A DNA stretch of 64,000 bases from Skermanella rosea (GCF_016806835.2 NZ_CP086111.1:4767471-4831470); one strand, 5' to 3'; positions 27,709-36,942 are shown, counted from the stretch's first letter. Translations and numbers: made by a program. The notes: generated by a model not told the origin, from the letters alone.

Positions 27709-28053
27709 ATGCGTCCTCTCTTCACCGCCGCCCTCCTCGCGACCGCCACCCTGGCGGCCGGCGGCTGCACGACCCTGTTTCCCGAGACGACCGCCGCCGA
27801 GGCGTGCGCCGAGCTGCCCTCGGCGGTCTGGCCGTGGCAGCCGATTCGGAACGCCCGGATCGAGATCCTGCCGGAAGCCGGTACGCCGGCGCTGTTCCCG
27901 ATGCGGATGATCCAGGTCGTCGGCACGATCGAGGACGGGGACCGCTTCCGCGAGCCGGTGCCGGTCAAGTTCGAATGCGTCTTCCGCGGCGACCAGGTGA
28001 AGAGCTTCGGCTGGATCGAGCCGGCGCAGTTCGTCACGCCCTACACGGAGTGA
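27709..28053 (+). CDS. small lipoprotein of unknown function
   Basis: 114 residues. The signal sequence MRPLFTAALLATATLAAGGC ends in a lipobox (LAAGGC, Cys20), so it should be lipidated and held in a membrane facing the periplasm. The mature part has a small beta-rich domain (NARIEILPEAGTPALFPMRM, VPVKFECVFRGDQVKSFGWI) with two cysteines that could bond. It does not resemble a named family. It lies about 86 bp after the WalW-type gene and converges with the large RTX gene. Confidence 0.75.
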   Translation: MRPLFTAALLATATLAAGGCTTLFPETTAAEACAELPSAVWPWQPIRNARIEILPEAGTPALFPMRMIQVVGTIEDGDRFREPVPVKFECVFRGDQVKSFGWIEPAQFVTPYTE

Positions 28054-28056
28054 CGC

Positions 28057-28074
28057 GGAGGGGGCGCCCCCTCC
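28057..28074. terminator. palindrome between convergent genes
   Basis: A perfect 18-bp GC palindrome, GGAGGGGGCGCCCCCTCC, fills most of the 33-bp gap between the lipoprotein gene and the RTX gene, which end toward each other. It may act as a two-way transcription stop, although neither strand has a T run. Confidence 0.45.
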
Positions 28075-28086
28075 CCGCCCGATCCC

Positions 28087-31000
28087 TCAGGTCATGTGAA
28101 TCATGTCGGCCTTCAGTTCGTTGGCCGACACGCCCAGCAGGACGATCTCGATGCCGTTCCCCAGATGGAGCACCGCGTTGCCGTCGGTGTCGGAGGTCGC
28201 GGTCCCGATCACCTGGGCGGCCGTGCGCAGCCCGTTGCCGTTCAGGTCGGCGGTGATCTCCAGGATGTCGGAGCCGTGCCCGTTGAAGTCCCCGATCCGG
28301 TTGCGTCCGCCCGCCTCCCGGTCGAACACGAAGGTGTCGTCGCCGGAATTGCCCTTCAGGTAGTCGTCGCCCGGCCCGCCGTACAGCCGGTCGTCGCCCG
28401 GTCCGCCGTAGAGGAAATCGTCCCCGGCCCCGCCCTTCAGGATGTCGTTGCCTTCCGCGCCGAACAGGATGTCGATCCCCTTCCCGCCCGTGATGGTGTC
28501 GTCGCCCAGCGAGCCGTGGATCAGCTCGTTCTTGTCCGCCCCGGTCAGGGTCTGCTTGCCCGACGAGCTGGTGATGCGGATGCTGTCGAAGGTCAGATAG
28601 CTCCCGTCGGACAGCTTGGGCGCCACGTTCCAGGTCGGATCATAGTAGAAGGACGGGGCCCCCTTGGCCTGCACGATGGACTTGGTCAGGAAGCCGAACG
28701 CCTCCATCGCGTCGGGCGACTGGATCGCGCTGAAGATGGCGGCGACCGCCGCCTTGGCGTTGGCGGCATAGCCGTAGGGCGAGGTCGGCGTGCCCATGAT
28801 GCCTTCCGCCGGAACCGAGGGAGAGGAGCCGAAGCTGCCTTTGAAGAGGTCGGCCCAGGTCTTGTAGACCGGCCCGTTCGCCGGCGCGTTGACCTTCAGG
28901 ACGTAGGCCGCCCCGAAGCGCGGGTCGAAACCGTCGTCGCCGTGGATGAAGCGCCCGGACGTGAAGCCGTCCATCCATTTCAGCAGCTCGGCCGCCTGCG
29001 GGCTGCCGCGCTCCGCGATCGAGCCGAGGACCAGGGCCACGAAGTCGGACTGCCAGACCAGCAGGTCCCCGTCGGGCCACATGTCGTGGCGGAAGAAGCC
29101 CTCGATCTCGCCGTACTTGTCCATGGCGCCTTTGGTGATGTACCGCTCCACCAGGTTGTCCAGGTTGCTTTCCAGCATGTCGACGAAATAGGTCTTCATC
29201 TCGTGGTCGTCGGGCGTGATGAAGGCGGTGTCGTTCATGTTGCGCCACGTCCAGGCCCGGCCGCGCACCTGGTCGAAGTCCAGGAAGCCCTCGCCGTGGC
29301 CGCGGTAGTGGGGGGCGTACGCCCCGATGCTGTAGGAGGTCTGGGCCAGCAGCTCGTCCAGGTAATACTGCGAGCCGGTGACCAGGTAGGGCAGGTAGCT
29401 GAGCGCCGGCTGGTGGGCGGTGTCCATCTCCCAGCCGACCGCGGTGCCCTTGGCGAAGCCGTTGGTCAGCCCGTCGGAACCGAACTCGGCCCAGTTGGTC
29501 CGGCCGTCCATCCACAGCCTGGGATGCTGGTCGATGCGCAGGTATTCGCCGGTGTCCTCGTCGCGGTAATGCCACGGGATGCTGCCGGCGGCGTCGGCGT
29601 TGGCCAGCATGGTCTTCATCGCGTCCGCGTCCTGGCTCGCCAGGTAGCGGGCGTTCCAGATCGGCATGATGCCGATGTCGCCGCGCCCGCCGACGTCGGA
29701 CATCTTCTTGTAGATCATGGCGTTGCCCAGGGGGTCCGTGTTCGCCCCCGACGGCAGGTGGACGCTGCCGGCGAGCACGCCCAGGGAGCTGTCGATCGAG
29801 GCCACGGCGCCGGTCGCCTGGAGATACCCCACGTCGTAGGCCACGTGGATGTCGGGCTCGTCGCCCGACCAGATCTCCTTGTGCCAGCGGGTGTTCCGGT
29901 AATGGGCGATGTCGGTCTTGGCGTAGGCCACGGCGCCGTGGTCGAGCACCTGGATGTCGTAGGTGTAGAAGTTCTGGACGCCGGGCTTGTAGGAGCTTTC
30001 GACGCCCAGGGTCACGTCGGTCCGGACGCTGCCGTCCTTGAAGGCGCGGATGTCCAGGGTGACGCTTAGATGGTCGTTGATCGGTTTGACCAGCCGGTAC
30101 TCGCTCGCCAGCGGGCCGCTCATCCAGGTCGTCAGGGTGCCCGCCGCGGCGGCCTTGGCCAGCTCGGCGGCGGCGTCGACGGTGAACTTGGTGACGGTCC
30201 CGTCGGCGTTCTTCAGGTTCAGGACCACGTCGACGTCATAGCCCTTGTTCAGGACGTCGGACGGCCGGATGGCGGGCCCGGCCGGCGGAGCCGATGCGGC
30301 CTTGAGCATCAGGTCCACCTTTGCCCCGGCGGCCAGCGCCGGCTGCGCCACGGTCAGGAGGGCATGGCGGACCGAACCGTCCTCGTGGGTCGCCTTGACG
30401 TCGAGCTGGACCGGCACCTCGCGCCCGTCGATCAGGGCCACCAGGTATTTGCCCGGCCCGAGGTCGCCCTGCTTGAAGACGTGTCCGAAAGTGACCTGGC
30501 CGGCGGGCTCGGCCTTGTCGCCGTCGTTCTTGAGTTGGAGCGCCACGATCTCCCCCGCCCTGGCGGGTTCGGCCAGGTCCGGCGCCTTGAGCACCGGGCC
30601 GGAGGCCTTCACCTCGATCACCGCCGGGACGATCGCAACCGGGGCGCCGTTGAACACCAGGGAGCCGCCCCATTTCATGGCCTCGGCCCCGGTGATCGTG
30701 CTCAGGCCGGTGCGTGAATAGGCAGCGTCCTCGGCCTGGAGCCGGGTGCCGTTGACCTCGATATAATCGACATACAGGTTGCGGTCGCCCTGCGACGAGC
30801 TGTCGTTGGTGTAGCGCAGCTCGATCTTGCTCTGGGACGTCGTGCCCGACGGTGGCGTGAAGGTGAAGGTCTGCCACTGGCCGCCGGCGTGCGACGCGGT
30901 GACCGGCGTGGTCGCCCCGATCTTCATGCCGTTGACGTACAGGTCGAACTGCGGCGGAACGCCGCCCGCGAGGTCGCCCGACGCCTTGACGGTGATGGTT

Positions 31001-32817
31001 CCGGAACCCGAGCCGCCGGACCCGCCGCTGCCGGTGCCCGGAGCGCTGCCGCCGGAGTCCGGCGTCTGCGCGAGGTCGGCGAAGATCAGCTTGCCGCCCC
31101 ACAGCAGGGCTTCCTGCCCCTTGATCGCGGGCTTGGAATAGCGCTCGTACCGGCCCTCGTCCGGCGTCAGCCGGGTGCCGAGGACGTCGATGTACTGGAC
31201 ATAGAGATTGCGGTCGCCGCCGGAGTCGCCCTGGTCGTTCTCGTAGCGGATCTCGACCCTGCGCGGGTCGGTGCCGGGCGGGAGCTTGAAGACGATGTCC
31301 TGCCATTGGCCCAGCTTGTGGGACGCCTGCACCGAGGCGGTCTGGCCGATCTTCTGGCCGTCCACCAGCAGGCTGAAGGTCGGCGCGCCCTTGTAGCTGT
31401 CGCCGGAAGCGCGCACGACGATGTCGGTGGCGGCGGCCTTGGCGAGTTGGACCTCCACCGTCTTGTAGGTCGCCGCGGTGTCGCGGTTGGACGACTCGAC
31501 CGACTGGGCGGCGACGGTCAGCGCGAAGCTGTCGGAGAAGGCGGCCGGCAGGATCATCTGCAGTCCCGCCAGATCAGCCGGCTGCAGGACCCAGTTGCCG
31601 CTGTCGTCGCGCGCGCCCGCGGTGAAGGTCACCCCTTGCGGGACCTCGCTGATCATCACCGTGAGGTTTTCGGAACCGTCGAGATCGATCAGGTTCGCGG
31701 AGATGTCGATGGGCACTGCTGTCGTCTCCGTGGGCTTCACTTCGGCTCGGAGCGTGCCGGCGACGGAGAGCAGGGGTTTGTCCGCCACGGCCGAGACCTC
31801 GACGGACACGAAACCGGTGGTGGTGCCGTTTTTCCCGTCGCTCAAGCTGTAGGTAAAACTATCCCGGCCGCTCCAATAATCCTTCGGGATATAGGTCAGG
31901 GTCCCGTCGGCATTGATGGTAACCACGCCGTCGGCGGGCTGCCCCACGCCCGTCAGGTGCATGCTCTCCCCGGCGGGCACCGTGTCGTCGGCCAACACGT
32001 CGATGACGACCGGGGTTCCCTCCTTCGTGTCGGCCTCGTCCGGCGCCGCGACGGGCACCAGGTCCTTGAGATCGACGGTGCCGTCGGCGAACTTCAGCTT
32101 CTCGATCCCGTCCAGCCGGTCGTTCGATCCGCGGCCGGTCACGGTGACCGTGCCGTCGGTCTCGGCGGTCACGGCATAGTCGGCCCTGGCATGGAGATAA
32201 CCCGCGGTGTCGATCCCGGCCCCGCCCTCCAGGACGTTGCTGCCGGTGCCGCCATGGAGCAGGTCGTCGCCGTCGCCGCCCCTCAGGACGTCGTCGCCGG
32301 CGCCGGGGACCCAGGCGGGATTCCTGACGGCCGGGTATTTGGCCGTATCGAACACCAGCGCGCCGCCCCACATCATGCCGGACTGGCCGGGCTGGACCTT
32401 GCCGCCCCGGTCGTAGATCGACTGGTCCGGCGTCAGCGTCGCGCCGTTGACCTCGATGCTGTCGATCCAGAGATTGCGATCCTTGCCGGGCGTCGTGCCG
32501 CCCAGGTCGTTGACATATTCGATCCTGATCCTGGCGGCGCCCGACAGGCCGACCCGTGAGAACGCGAAATCCTGCCAGGCACCGTCGCCATGGACCGCCG
32601 TGACGGTGACCTCGCCCAGGAAGACCTTGTCCGCCCAGACCCGCATCTTCGGCGCCCCCTGGTAGAGGTCCGCCGACGCCTTGACGCGCAGGCTGAAGGG
32701 CTCGGCCACCGTTATCGGCGTCCCGTCGCCCCAGATCGTGTCGTTGCCCGGGCCGCCGGTAAGGACATTGTTGCCGCCGGTGCCGACGAGGGTCTGGCCA
32801 GCCGATTGAGCAGTCAT
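28087..32817 (-). CDS. giant RTX protein with carbohydrate-binding modules
   Basis: About 1576 residues, probably exported by a type I system: no signal peptide, Ca-binding repeats and an acidic tail. From the N-terminus: short RTX-like repeats; a CBM60-like domain from ~42 (FSLRVKASADLYQGAPKMRV); RTX repeats ~172-215 (GGDGDDLLHGGTGSNVLEGG); an Ig/cadherin-like unit ~262-345; two more CBM60-like domains from ~467 and ~606, joined by a Gly/Ser linker; a beta domain from ~732; a long catalytic-looking region (~860-1410) with WMDGRTNWAEFGSDGLTNGF and HYRGHGEGFLDFDQVRGRAW; RTX nonapeptides ~1434-1510 (GGAGDDFLYGGPGDDRLYGG). It may bind and cut the cell's own polysaccharide or a plant one. I chose ATG 32817 over an upstream start at 32856. 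Confidence 0.88.
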   Translation of the reverse strand: MTAQSAGQTLVGTGGNNVLTGGPGNDTIWGDGTPITVAEPFSLRVKASADLYQGAPKMRVWADKVFLGEVTVTAVHGDGAWQDFAFSRVGLSGAARIRIEYVNDLGGTTPGKDRNLWIDSIEVNGATLTPDQSIYDRGGKVQPGQSGMMWGGALVFDTAKYPAVRNPAWVPGAGDDVLRGGDGDDLLHGGTGSNVLEGGAGIDTAGYLHARADYAVTAETDGTVTVTGRGSNDRLDGIEKLKFADGTVDLKDLVPVAAPDEADTKEGTPVVIDVLADDTVPAGESMHLTGVGQPADGVVTINADGTLTYIPKDYWSGRDSFTYSLSDGKNGTTTGFVSVEVSAVADKPLLSVAGTLRAEVKPTETTAVPIDISANLIDLDGSENLTVMISEVPQGVTFTAGARDDSGNWVLQPADLAGLQMILPAAFSDSFALTVAAQSVESSNRDTAATYKTVEVQLAKAAATDIVVRASGDSYKGAPTFSLLVDGQKIGQTASVQASHKLGQWQDIVFKLPPGTDPRRVEIRYENDQGDSGGDRNLYVQYIDVLGTRLTPDEGRYERYSKPAIKGQEALLWGGKLIFADLAQTPDSGGSAPGTGSGGSGGSGSGTITVKASGDLAGGVPPQFDLYVNGMKIGATTPVTASHAGGQWQTFTFTPPSGTTSQSKIELRYTNDSSSQGDRNLYVDYIEVNGTRLQAEDAAYSRTGLSTITGAEAMKWGGSLVFNGAPVAIVPAVIEVKASGPVLKAPDLAEPARAGEIVALQLKNDGDKAEPAGQVTFGHVFKQGDLGPGKYLVALIDGREVPVQLDVKATHEDGSVRHALLTVAQPALAAGAKVDLMLKAASAPPAGPAIRPSDVLNKGYDVDVVLNLKNADGTVTKFTVDAAAELAKAAAAGTLTTWMSGPLASEYRLVKPINDHLSVTLDIRAFKDGSVRTDVTLGVESSYKPGVQNFYTYDIQVLDHGAVAYAKTDIAHYRNTRWHKEIWSGDEPDIHVAYDVGYLQATGAVASIDSSLGVLAGSVHLPSGANTDPLGNAMIYKKMSDVGGRGDIGIMPIWNARYLASQDADAMKTMLANADAAGSIPWHYRDEDTGEYLRIDQHPRLWMDGRTNWAEFGSDGLTNGFAKGTAVGWEMDTAHQPALSYLPYLVTGSQYYLDELLAQTSYSIGAYAPHYRGHGEGFLDFDQVRGRAWTWRNMNDTAFITPDDHEMKTYFVDMLESNLDNLVERYITKGAMDKYGEIEGFFRHDMWPDGDLLVWQSDFVALVLGSIAERGSPQAAELLKWMDGFTSGRFIHGDDGFDPRFGAAYVLKVNAPANGPVYKTWADLFKGSFGSSPSVPAEGIMGTPTSPYGYAANAKAAVAAIFSAIQSPDAMEAFGFLTKSIVQAKGAPSFYYDPTWNVAPKLSDGSYLTFDSIRITSSSGKQTLTGADKNELIHGSLGDDTITGGKGIDILFGAEGNDILKGGAGDDFLYGGPGDDRLYGGPGDDYLKGNSGDDTFVFDREAGGRNRIGDFNGHGSDILEITADLNGNGLRTAAQVIGTATSDTDGNAVLHLGNGIEIVLLGVSANELKADMIHMT

Positions 32818-33147
32818 GATGCGGATACCTTGGATAAGAACTCTGCTGCGGCGCATCGGAGCGCCCGAAGTTGATCCAAGGCTATTGTTGCGGGCTTAAT
32901 GATCAGTAAAGGCACAAGTACTTCTAAATCGTAATTTTTTGTACATGGTATATGTAAAGTTAATTATGTAGTCTCCTTTGTGTCTTTATCTGTATTGATT
33001 TACTCTGGCAATTACCGCATTTTGTCATACGGCTTTACGCGCTGATTCCGTGCATTTTCGAAGCAAAGTCGAACGGCAGGAATCGCTGCGCTCTCCAGGC
33101 CGCAACCTTCGATGGGGTCACCGGCGGCGTGGGAGCGCCTAGCCCGC
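32818..33147. other. AT-rich upstream region of the RTX gene
   Basis: The stretch 32880-33040 is strikingly AT-rich for this genome (GTAATTTTTTGTACATGG, GTAAAGTTAATTATGTAG). It probably holds the promoter and regulatory sites of the RTX gene, which reads away to the left. No gene, tRNA or clear operator is visible. Confidence 0.5.
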
Positions 33148-33290
33148 GTTCCGCTCGCCGCATTGCGTTGGGCCGCCGCCAACCCGCGGTTTTACGCGAA
33201 GCGAAGGTGACGCGGGTCTATCGAGTTTGCTTGGGCTGCGGCGCAACGCATCGATCCGGCTGTCCCGGACGGATCGACCTGATCGGGTAC
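33148..33290. repeat. MITE-like dispersed repeat, copy B
   Basis: Second copy of the element at 544-690: same left end, shared AAGGTGA.GCG, and the identical 30-bp block at 33258-33287. Inverted ends GCGTTGGG near 33166 and GCGCAACGCA near 33241 are present. An internal dyad (GTTGGGCCGCCGCCAAC) can form a stem. It lies between the RTX gene and the SocA-like island. Confidence 0.75.
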
Positions 33291-33779
33291 CGTTCCAAGC
33301 CAATTCGACCGCACGAGGACGCCGCTGCCGAATCCGATGAGGCGGCGCAGTCAGGCGCACGGGAACCGGATTGCGACTTCGCGCCGCAGGGGGTCGTCAG
33401 CAGCCCGATCCAGGTCGGCAGGTAAGCTGCCCGGACGACGCTGACCTACCCGACTGAGGCCAACCGGAACCGCTGGTCCATCGCACGATACTGACGGCGA
33501 TCGAGCGGTTCGACGATGGCTCCCGACAGGCGAGGTGCATTCAACTTGTTGCCGAACGGTCTGGCGGTGCCCCCAAAAGCGGGATTCAAAAGCTGGGGTG
33601 ACCACGGTCCGCAACGTTCCGGCCGACGGAGGGCGCAGCAAACGCTTCCCGCATACTATCGGAAGGGTTATATTGCGCGACCGGAGGGACAGATGGGCCG
33701 TCTATCTGGGAAGTGTCGATGCAATGGGCGGAATCCCTGGCAGTAGACGTTTGCCGCCGATCCGCCGGAGAGAGATTCC
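33291..33779. other. gene-poor stretch before the SocA-like gene
   Basis: About 490 bp. Open frames exist (for example 33516-33783) but none has a recognisable product or a credible start. The last ~100 bases before 33780 should hold the promoter of the SocA-like/HslV-like pair. I see no tRNA, phage attachment site or transposase. Base composition is less GC-rich than the flanking operons. Confidence 0.4.
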
Positions 33780-34226
33780 ATGACTACCCTGACTCGGGAG
33801 GAGTTGGTTCTGGCGACCCTCGCCAGTCAACCTGCCGCTTGGTACCAGCCCATTCACGTCCAAAAGCTGTTCTTCCTGATTGATCAGAATTGCGCCGACA
33901 TGATCGGAGGCCGGAAATTCGATTTCCGGCCCTACAATTTCGGCCCCTTCGACCGAACGGTCTATGACACGCTGGATGGACTTTCCTTGCAGGGATGCGT
34001 GATCACGCGCGGCCAGATCGGTGTGGATTATCGGGAATATCACCTGACCGAAGACGGTGCTACGCGGGGTCGGATGGCGCAAGGTCGTCTGCCCGGACCG
34101 GTGCGGGACTATATCGACCGGCTGGTGCCATGGGCGTTGAACAGTTCTTTCGATCAGATCGTGGAAGCGGTTTATGAAAAGTATCCGGATATGCGCGCCA
34201 ACAGCATCTATCGCTCCCGGATTTGA
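33780..34226 (+). CDS. SocA/YwgA (Panacea)-like winged-helix protein
   Basis: A 148-residue protein, first gene of a two-gene unit. It opens with a winged-helix element (LTREELVLATLASQPAAWYQ), then PIHVQKLFFLIDQNCADMIG and the family-like block FDFRPYNFGPFDRTVYDTLD, followed by LQGCVITRGQI and YREYHLTEDG. The QKL-phi-phi-L and PY-x-FGP pattern is that of YwgA and of SocA/DUF4065 (Panacea) antitoxins. SocA of Caulobacter is a proteolytic adaptor that hands its toxin to ClpXP. The gene is less GC-rich than its surroundings. Only 17 bp separate it from a proteasome-like gene, which makes an adaptor or regulator role plausible; that part is inference. Confidence 0.75.
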   Translation: MTTLTREELVLATLASQPAAWYQPIHVQKLFFLIDQNCADMIGGRKFDFRPYNFGPFDRTVYDTLDGLSLQGCVITRGQIGVDYREYHLTEDGATRGRMAQGRLPGPVRDYIDRLVPWALNSSFDQIVEAVYEKYPDMRANSIYRSRI

Positions 34227-34243
34227 TCGCGAGTGATAGCATC

Positions 34244-34990
34244 ATGACGGTCGCTATCGGTATGTATTGCGTGGACGGCGTCGTGATCGTCACCGACAGC
34301 GCCCTCACGACCGGCGGCCCGGAGCAGGACGGCGCGACTTCGGAAATGCGTGGACCCAAGGTCCACAAGCTGAACGACCACGCGATTTTCGCTTATGCGG
34401 GCGATTATTCGCTGGCTGAGCGTATCCGGCGTCGGATCGAAGGCCTTTTGGACGATTGGATGAAGGAGGCGCCCGACGGTCTGGAATTGGCGGACAAGAT
34501 CAGTGACGATCTCCAATGCTTTTTCGAAAAGCGCCGCAAGGATGCGATGCATGGCAACGCCTCCATCATGCTGGCTTTCGAAATCAATGGGTGCATCGAG
34601 TTGGTCACCTTCGGCGGGCAATTCGTTCCGACTCACTACTCAAGAGGGACATTTTATGTGGCGATGGGGACGGGCAAGAAGATCGCCGATCCAGCCATGT
34701 CCTTTCTTCAGGTCGCTTGCGACATCAAGGAGTTGCGGGTAGATGACGCGGTGGTGCTGGCGATGCTGGTCGCCACCCAGGTGATCATCGCCAATCCCGG
34801 CGGCGTTCGCGGCCCCCTTCAGGTGCAATATTTGAAACGGACCGACAGCGGATTCGAACACGTCGTCCTTGACGATTTTTCGGAACTCAACACCAAGATC
34901 AAGCAGATCAATGACCGAATTCGGACCGCGATCTTCGGATCCGGCGTGCCTGCCAGGGCCGCTCCGATGCCGGAGTTCAATGATCGATGA
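34244..34990 (+). CDS. HslV/proteasome-beta-like N-terminal nucleophile hydrolase
   Basis: About 248 residues. The protein begins M-TVAIGMYCVDGVVIVTD, so removing Met exposes an N-terminal threonine, as in HslV. Counting from that Thr as 1, the aspartate of VTDSAL falls at 17, where HslV has its catalytic Asp17. The lysine of PKVHKL at 38 matches HslV Lys33 with a five-residue insertion. The stretch AIFAYAGDYSLAERI follows the proteasome pattern. The C-terminal 60 residues (IKQINDRIRTAIFGSG) are extra. A TTG at 34223 could lengthen the protein but would hide the Thr, so the ATG is preferred. No unfoldase gene is near. Predicted cytoplasmic peptidase; substrate unknown. Confidence 0.78.
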   Translation: MTVAIGMYCVDGVVIVTDSALTTGGPEQDGATSEMRGPKVHKLNDHAIFAYAGDYSLAERIRRRIEGLLDDWMKEAPDGLELADKISDDLQCFFEKRRKDAMHGNASIMLAFEINGCIELVTFGGQFVPTHYSRGTFYVAMGTGKKIADPAMSFLQVACDIKELRVDDAVVLAMLVATQVIIANPGGVRGPLQVQYLKRTDSGFEHVVLDDFSELNTKIKQINDRIRTAIFGSGVPARAAPMPEFNDR

Positions 34991-35034
34991 CCTTGATCGG
35001 CGACACCACGATGCCGGCCTGACGCCTCCCGGGG

Positions 35035-35955
35035 TCACCGGGGGGAGAGGGCTTCCTCCCGCGCCCGCCCGGTGGCGGGCGCGCCCGTGCCGGTCGTCTC
35101 CGCAACCCGCTCCTCCGGCACGAACAGGTAGTTGCAGTTGTCGGGATGGTAGGGCACGTCGTAATCGGTCGTCTCGAGCAATCCGGCGGCCGGCATCATG
35201 CGGAACGAGCGGTAGCCCCGGTCCTTGTTCTGACGTAGCAGGCGCTCGACCGCCGCGGTGCGCCGGTCCCGGATCCCGCCCGCCACCGGGCCGTCCCGGC
35301 CGATCGGGTCGACGGTGTAGGGCAGGATCTCGATCAGGACATAGGGACGGTGGCGCCGCACCGTGCGCTCCAGCCCGTCCAGCACGTCGGCCTCGGCGCC
35401 CTCGACGTCCACCTTCAGGATGCCGACATCTTCCAGGCCCAGTTCCTCGATCACGGCGTCGCCGACCCGGAGCGGGACCAGGCGCGCGTGCGGCTGCCAG
35501 TCCGGCGGCCAGAAGCCCTGGACCGTGGTGGCGCGCGGGTCGCCCGGATGCTCGCTGGTCATGGTGGCGAAGCGGTCGGCGTCCGACAGCCCGATCGGCA
35601 GGATCTTGAACGTGTCGAGCCGGTTGATCGAGATCAGCTGGTCGAGATAGTGCAGGCACAGGGGCTGGACCTCGAACCCGACATAGGCGCGCCGACGGTC
35701 GTGGCGGGCGACCTTGAGCAGCGTCTGGCCGAAGTTGGCGCCCACGTCGACGAAGCAGCCCGGGCGCAGGTCGAGCAGCCGCGCGATCATCCGTTCGACG
35801 ATCGGTTCGTGCCCGGTCAGGTTGCCCAGTCCCTGGCCGTCGATCACAGGGATCTTCAATCCCGCGGCGCCGTCGGCGATATCGAACCGGCAATGGTAGC
35901 GCAGGAAGGACGACGACAGGATTGCCAGCTTGACACGGTCGGCGAGGCTCTTCAT
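35035..35955 (-). CDS. FkbM-family methyltransferase
   Basis: About 306 residues. The SAM-binding core starts near 60 with GCFVDVGANFGQTLLKVARH and continues with AYVGFEVQPLC and LEDVGILKVDVEGAEADVLD, followed by RPYVLIEILPYTVD. This is the FkbM pattern (VDVGAN, KIDVEG), seen in O-methylation of sugars and natural products. The C-terminus has a conserved NCNYLFVPEE segment typical of exopolysaccharide-locus members. The frame is open to 36087; ATG 35955 (MKSLADRVKLAILSSSFLRY) is the most natural start, with another at 35970. Divergent from the EPS operon, so it may be regulated from the same intergenic region. Confidence 0.85.
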   Translation of the reverse strand: MKSLADRVKLAILSSSFLRYHCRFDIADGAAGLKIPVIDGQGLGNLTGHEPIVERMIARLLDLRPGCFVDVGANFGQTLLKVARHDRRRAYVGFEVQPLCLHYLDQLISINRLDTFKILPIGLSDADRFATMTSEHPGDPRATTVQGFWPPDWQPHARLVPLRVGDAVIEELGLEDVGILKVDVEGAEADVLDGLERTVRRHRPYVLIEILPYTVDPIGRDGPVAGGIRDRRTAAVERLLRQNKDRGYRSFRMMPAAGLLETTDYDVPYHPDNCNYLFVPEERVAETTGTGAPATGRAREEALSPR

Positions 35956-36285
35956 TGCGGCATCCCATGGCATGTTTCCATCGAGCCGATCTGATAGCGA
36001 AGCCCGCGGCATGCCGAAAGGCCGGAAAGGGTGTAGCACGGATCGAACGGGGTGCCGGCCAAGTAATTCCCGACCGATCGGACACACCCTTGACGAAATC
36101 GGCGCGATGTTACGGAAGAACCGGTACGCCAGTCCGACCGGTCACGCTTAGCCCTTTAGTGGTTGCCCGTACAGACCGTTGAAAAGCACTTGCTTAGATG
36201 ATTGTTTTTCTATCGTTTTCGGGCGGGAACTCGGCAATTCGCCTAAAAAGCCGTCAGTTCTAAAAGGGGTATGTGGGGTGGAGGA
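35956..36285. other. divergent promoter region of the exopolysaccharide operon
   Basis: About 330 bp between the FkbM gene and the EPS operon. The segment 36165-36265 is AT-richer (TTAGATGATTGTTTTTCTATCG), as expected for promoters. I could not find a convincing sigma-54 GG-N10-GC match. No gene is supported here. Confidence 0.45.
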
Positions 36286-36942
36286 ATGATCTCGCGCCGT
36301 TTTCGCGGTCGGCCGATGACTCTCGTGACGGCATTCGCGTCGGCGTTCCTGGCCGTGGCCGGCCTGGCGGCCTGCTCGTCCGCCGACAACCCGCCGGCTC
36401 CCGGCACCGTCCAGGTCCAGCAACCGACCACGCCCGACTACCGCATCGGGCCGCTCGACACGATCCAGATCTATGTGTGGCAGAGCCCGGAATTCTCGGT
36501 CACCGTCCCGGTACGTCCCGACGGCCGGATCTCGACCCCGCTGATCGAGGACCTGGAGGCGACGGGCAAGACGCCGACCCAGCTTGCCCGGGACATCGAG
36601 GAGAAGCTGAAGGTCTATGTCCAGGACCCGCTGGTGACGGTGATCGTCAGCGGATTCGCCGGCCCGTTCGACCAGCAGGTCCGGGTCGTCGGCGAGGCGA
36701 TCCAGCCCCGCGCCATCCCCTATCGCGCCAACATGACGATGCTCGACGTCATGATCGAGGTCGGCGGCCTGACCGAGTTCGCCTCGGGGAACCGGGCCGT
36801 CCTGGCGCGCGGCGGCGGCGCGAGTTCCGACAAGACCACCTTCAACGTCCGGCTGGACGACCTGCTGCGCGACGGCGATATCCGGGCCAACGTGCCGGTG
36901 CTGCCCGGCGATGTGATCATCATCCCGCAAAGCTGGTTCTAG
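36286..36942 (+). CDS. XrtA-system polysaccharide export lipoprotein (Wza-like)
   Basis: Outer-membrane export protein of about 218 residues. A lipobox follows a hydrophobic stretch (AFASAFLAVAGLAAC). The Poly_export domain comes next (YRIGPLDTIQIYVWQSPEFS, VPVRPDGRISTPLIEDLEAT), then a SLBB domain (VRVVGEAIQPRAIPYRANMT, MLDVMIEVGGLTEFASGN). It lacks the large C-terminal part of Wza and matches the short PEP-CTERM-associated subtype. Start choice: ATG 36271 and 36286 are both possible; the second sits just after GGAGGA. First gene of the long EPS operon; the chain-length gene starts 54 bp after it. Confidence 0.93.
   Translation: MISRRFRGRPMTLVTAFASAFLAVAGLAACSSADNPPAPGTVQVQQPTTPDYRIGPLDTIQIYVWQSPEFSVTVPVRPDGRISTPLIEDLEATGKTPTQLARDIEEKLKVYVQDPLVTVIVSGFAGPFDQQVRVVGEAIQPRAIPYRANMTMLDVMIEVGGLTEFASGNRAVLARGGGASSDKTTFNVRLDDLLRDGDIRANVPVLPGDVIIIPQSWF

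Noticed and set aside
33129-33425. 98-codon frame on the plus strand
   Set aside because: It runs through the dispersed repeat and has no domain.
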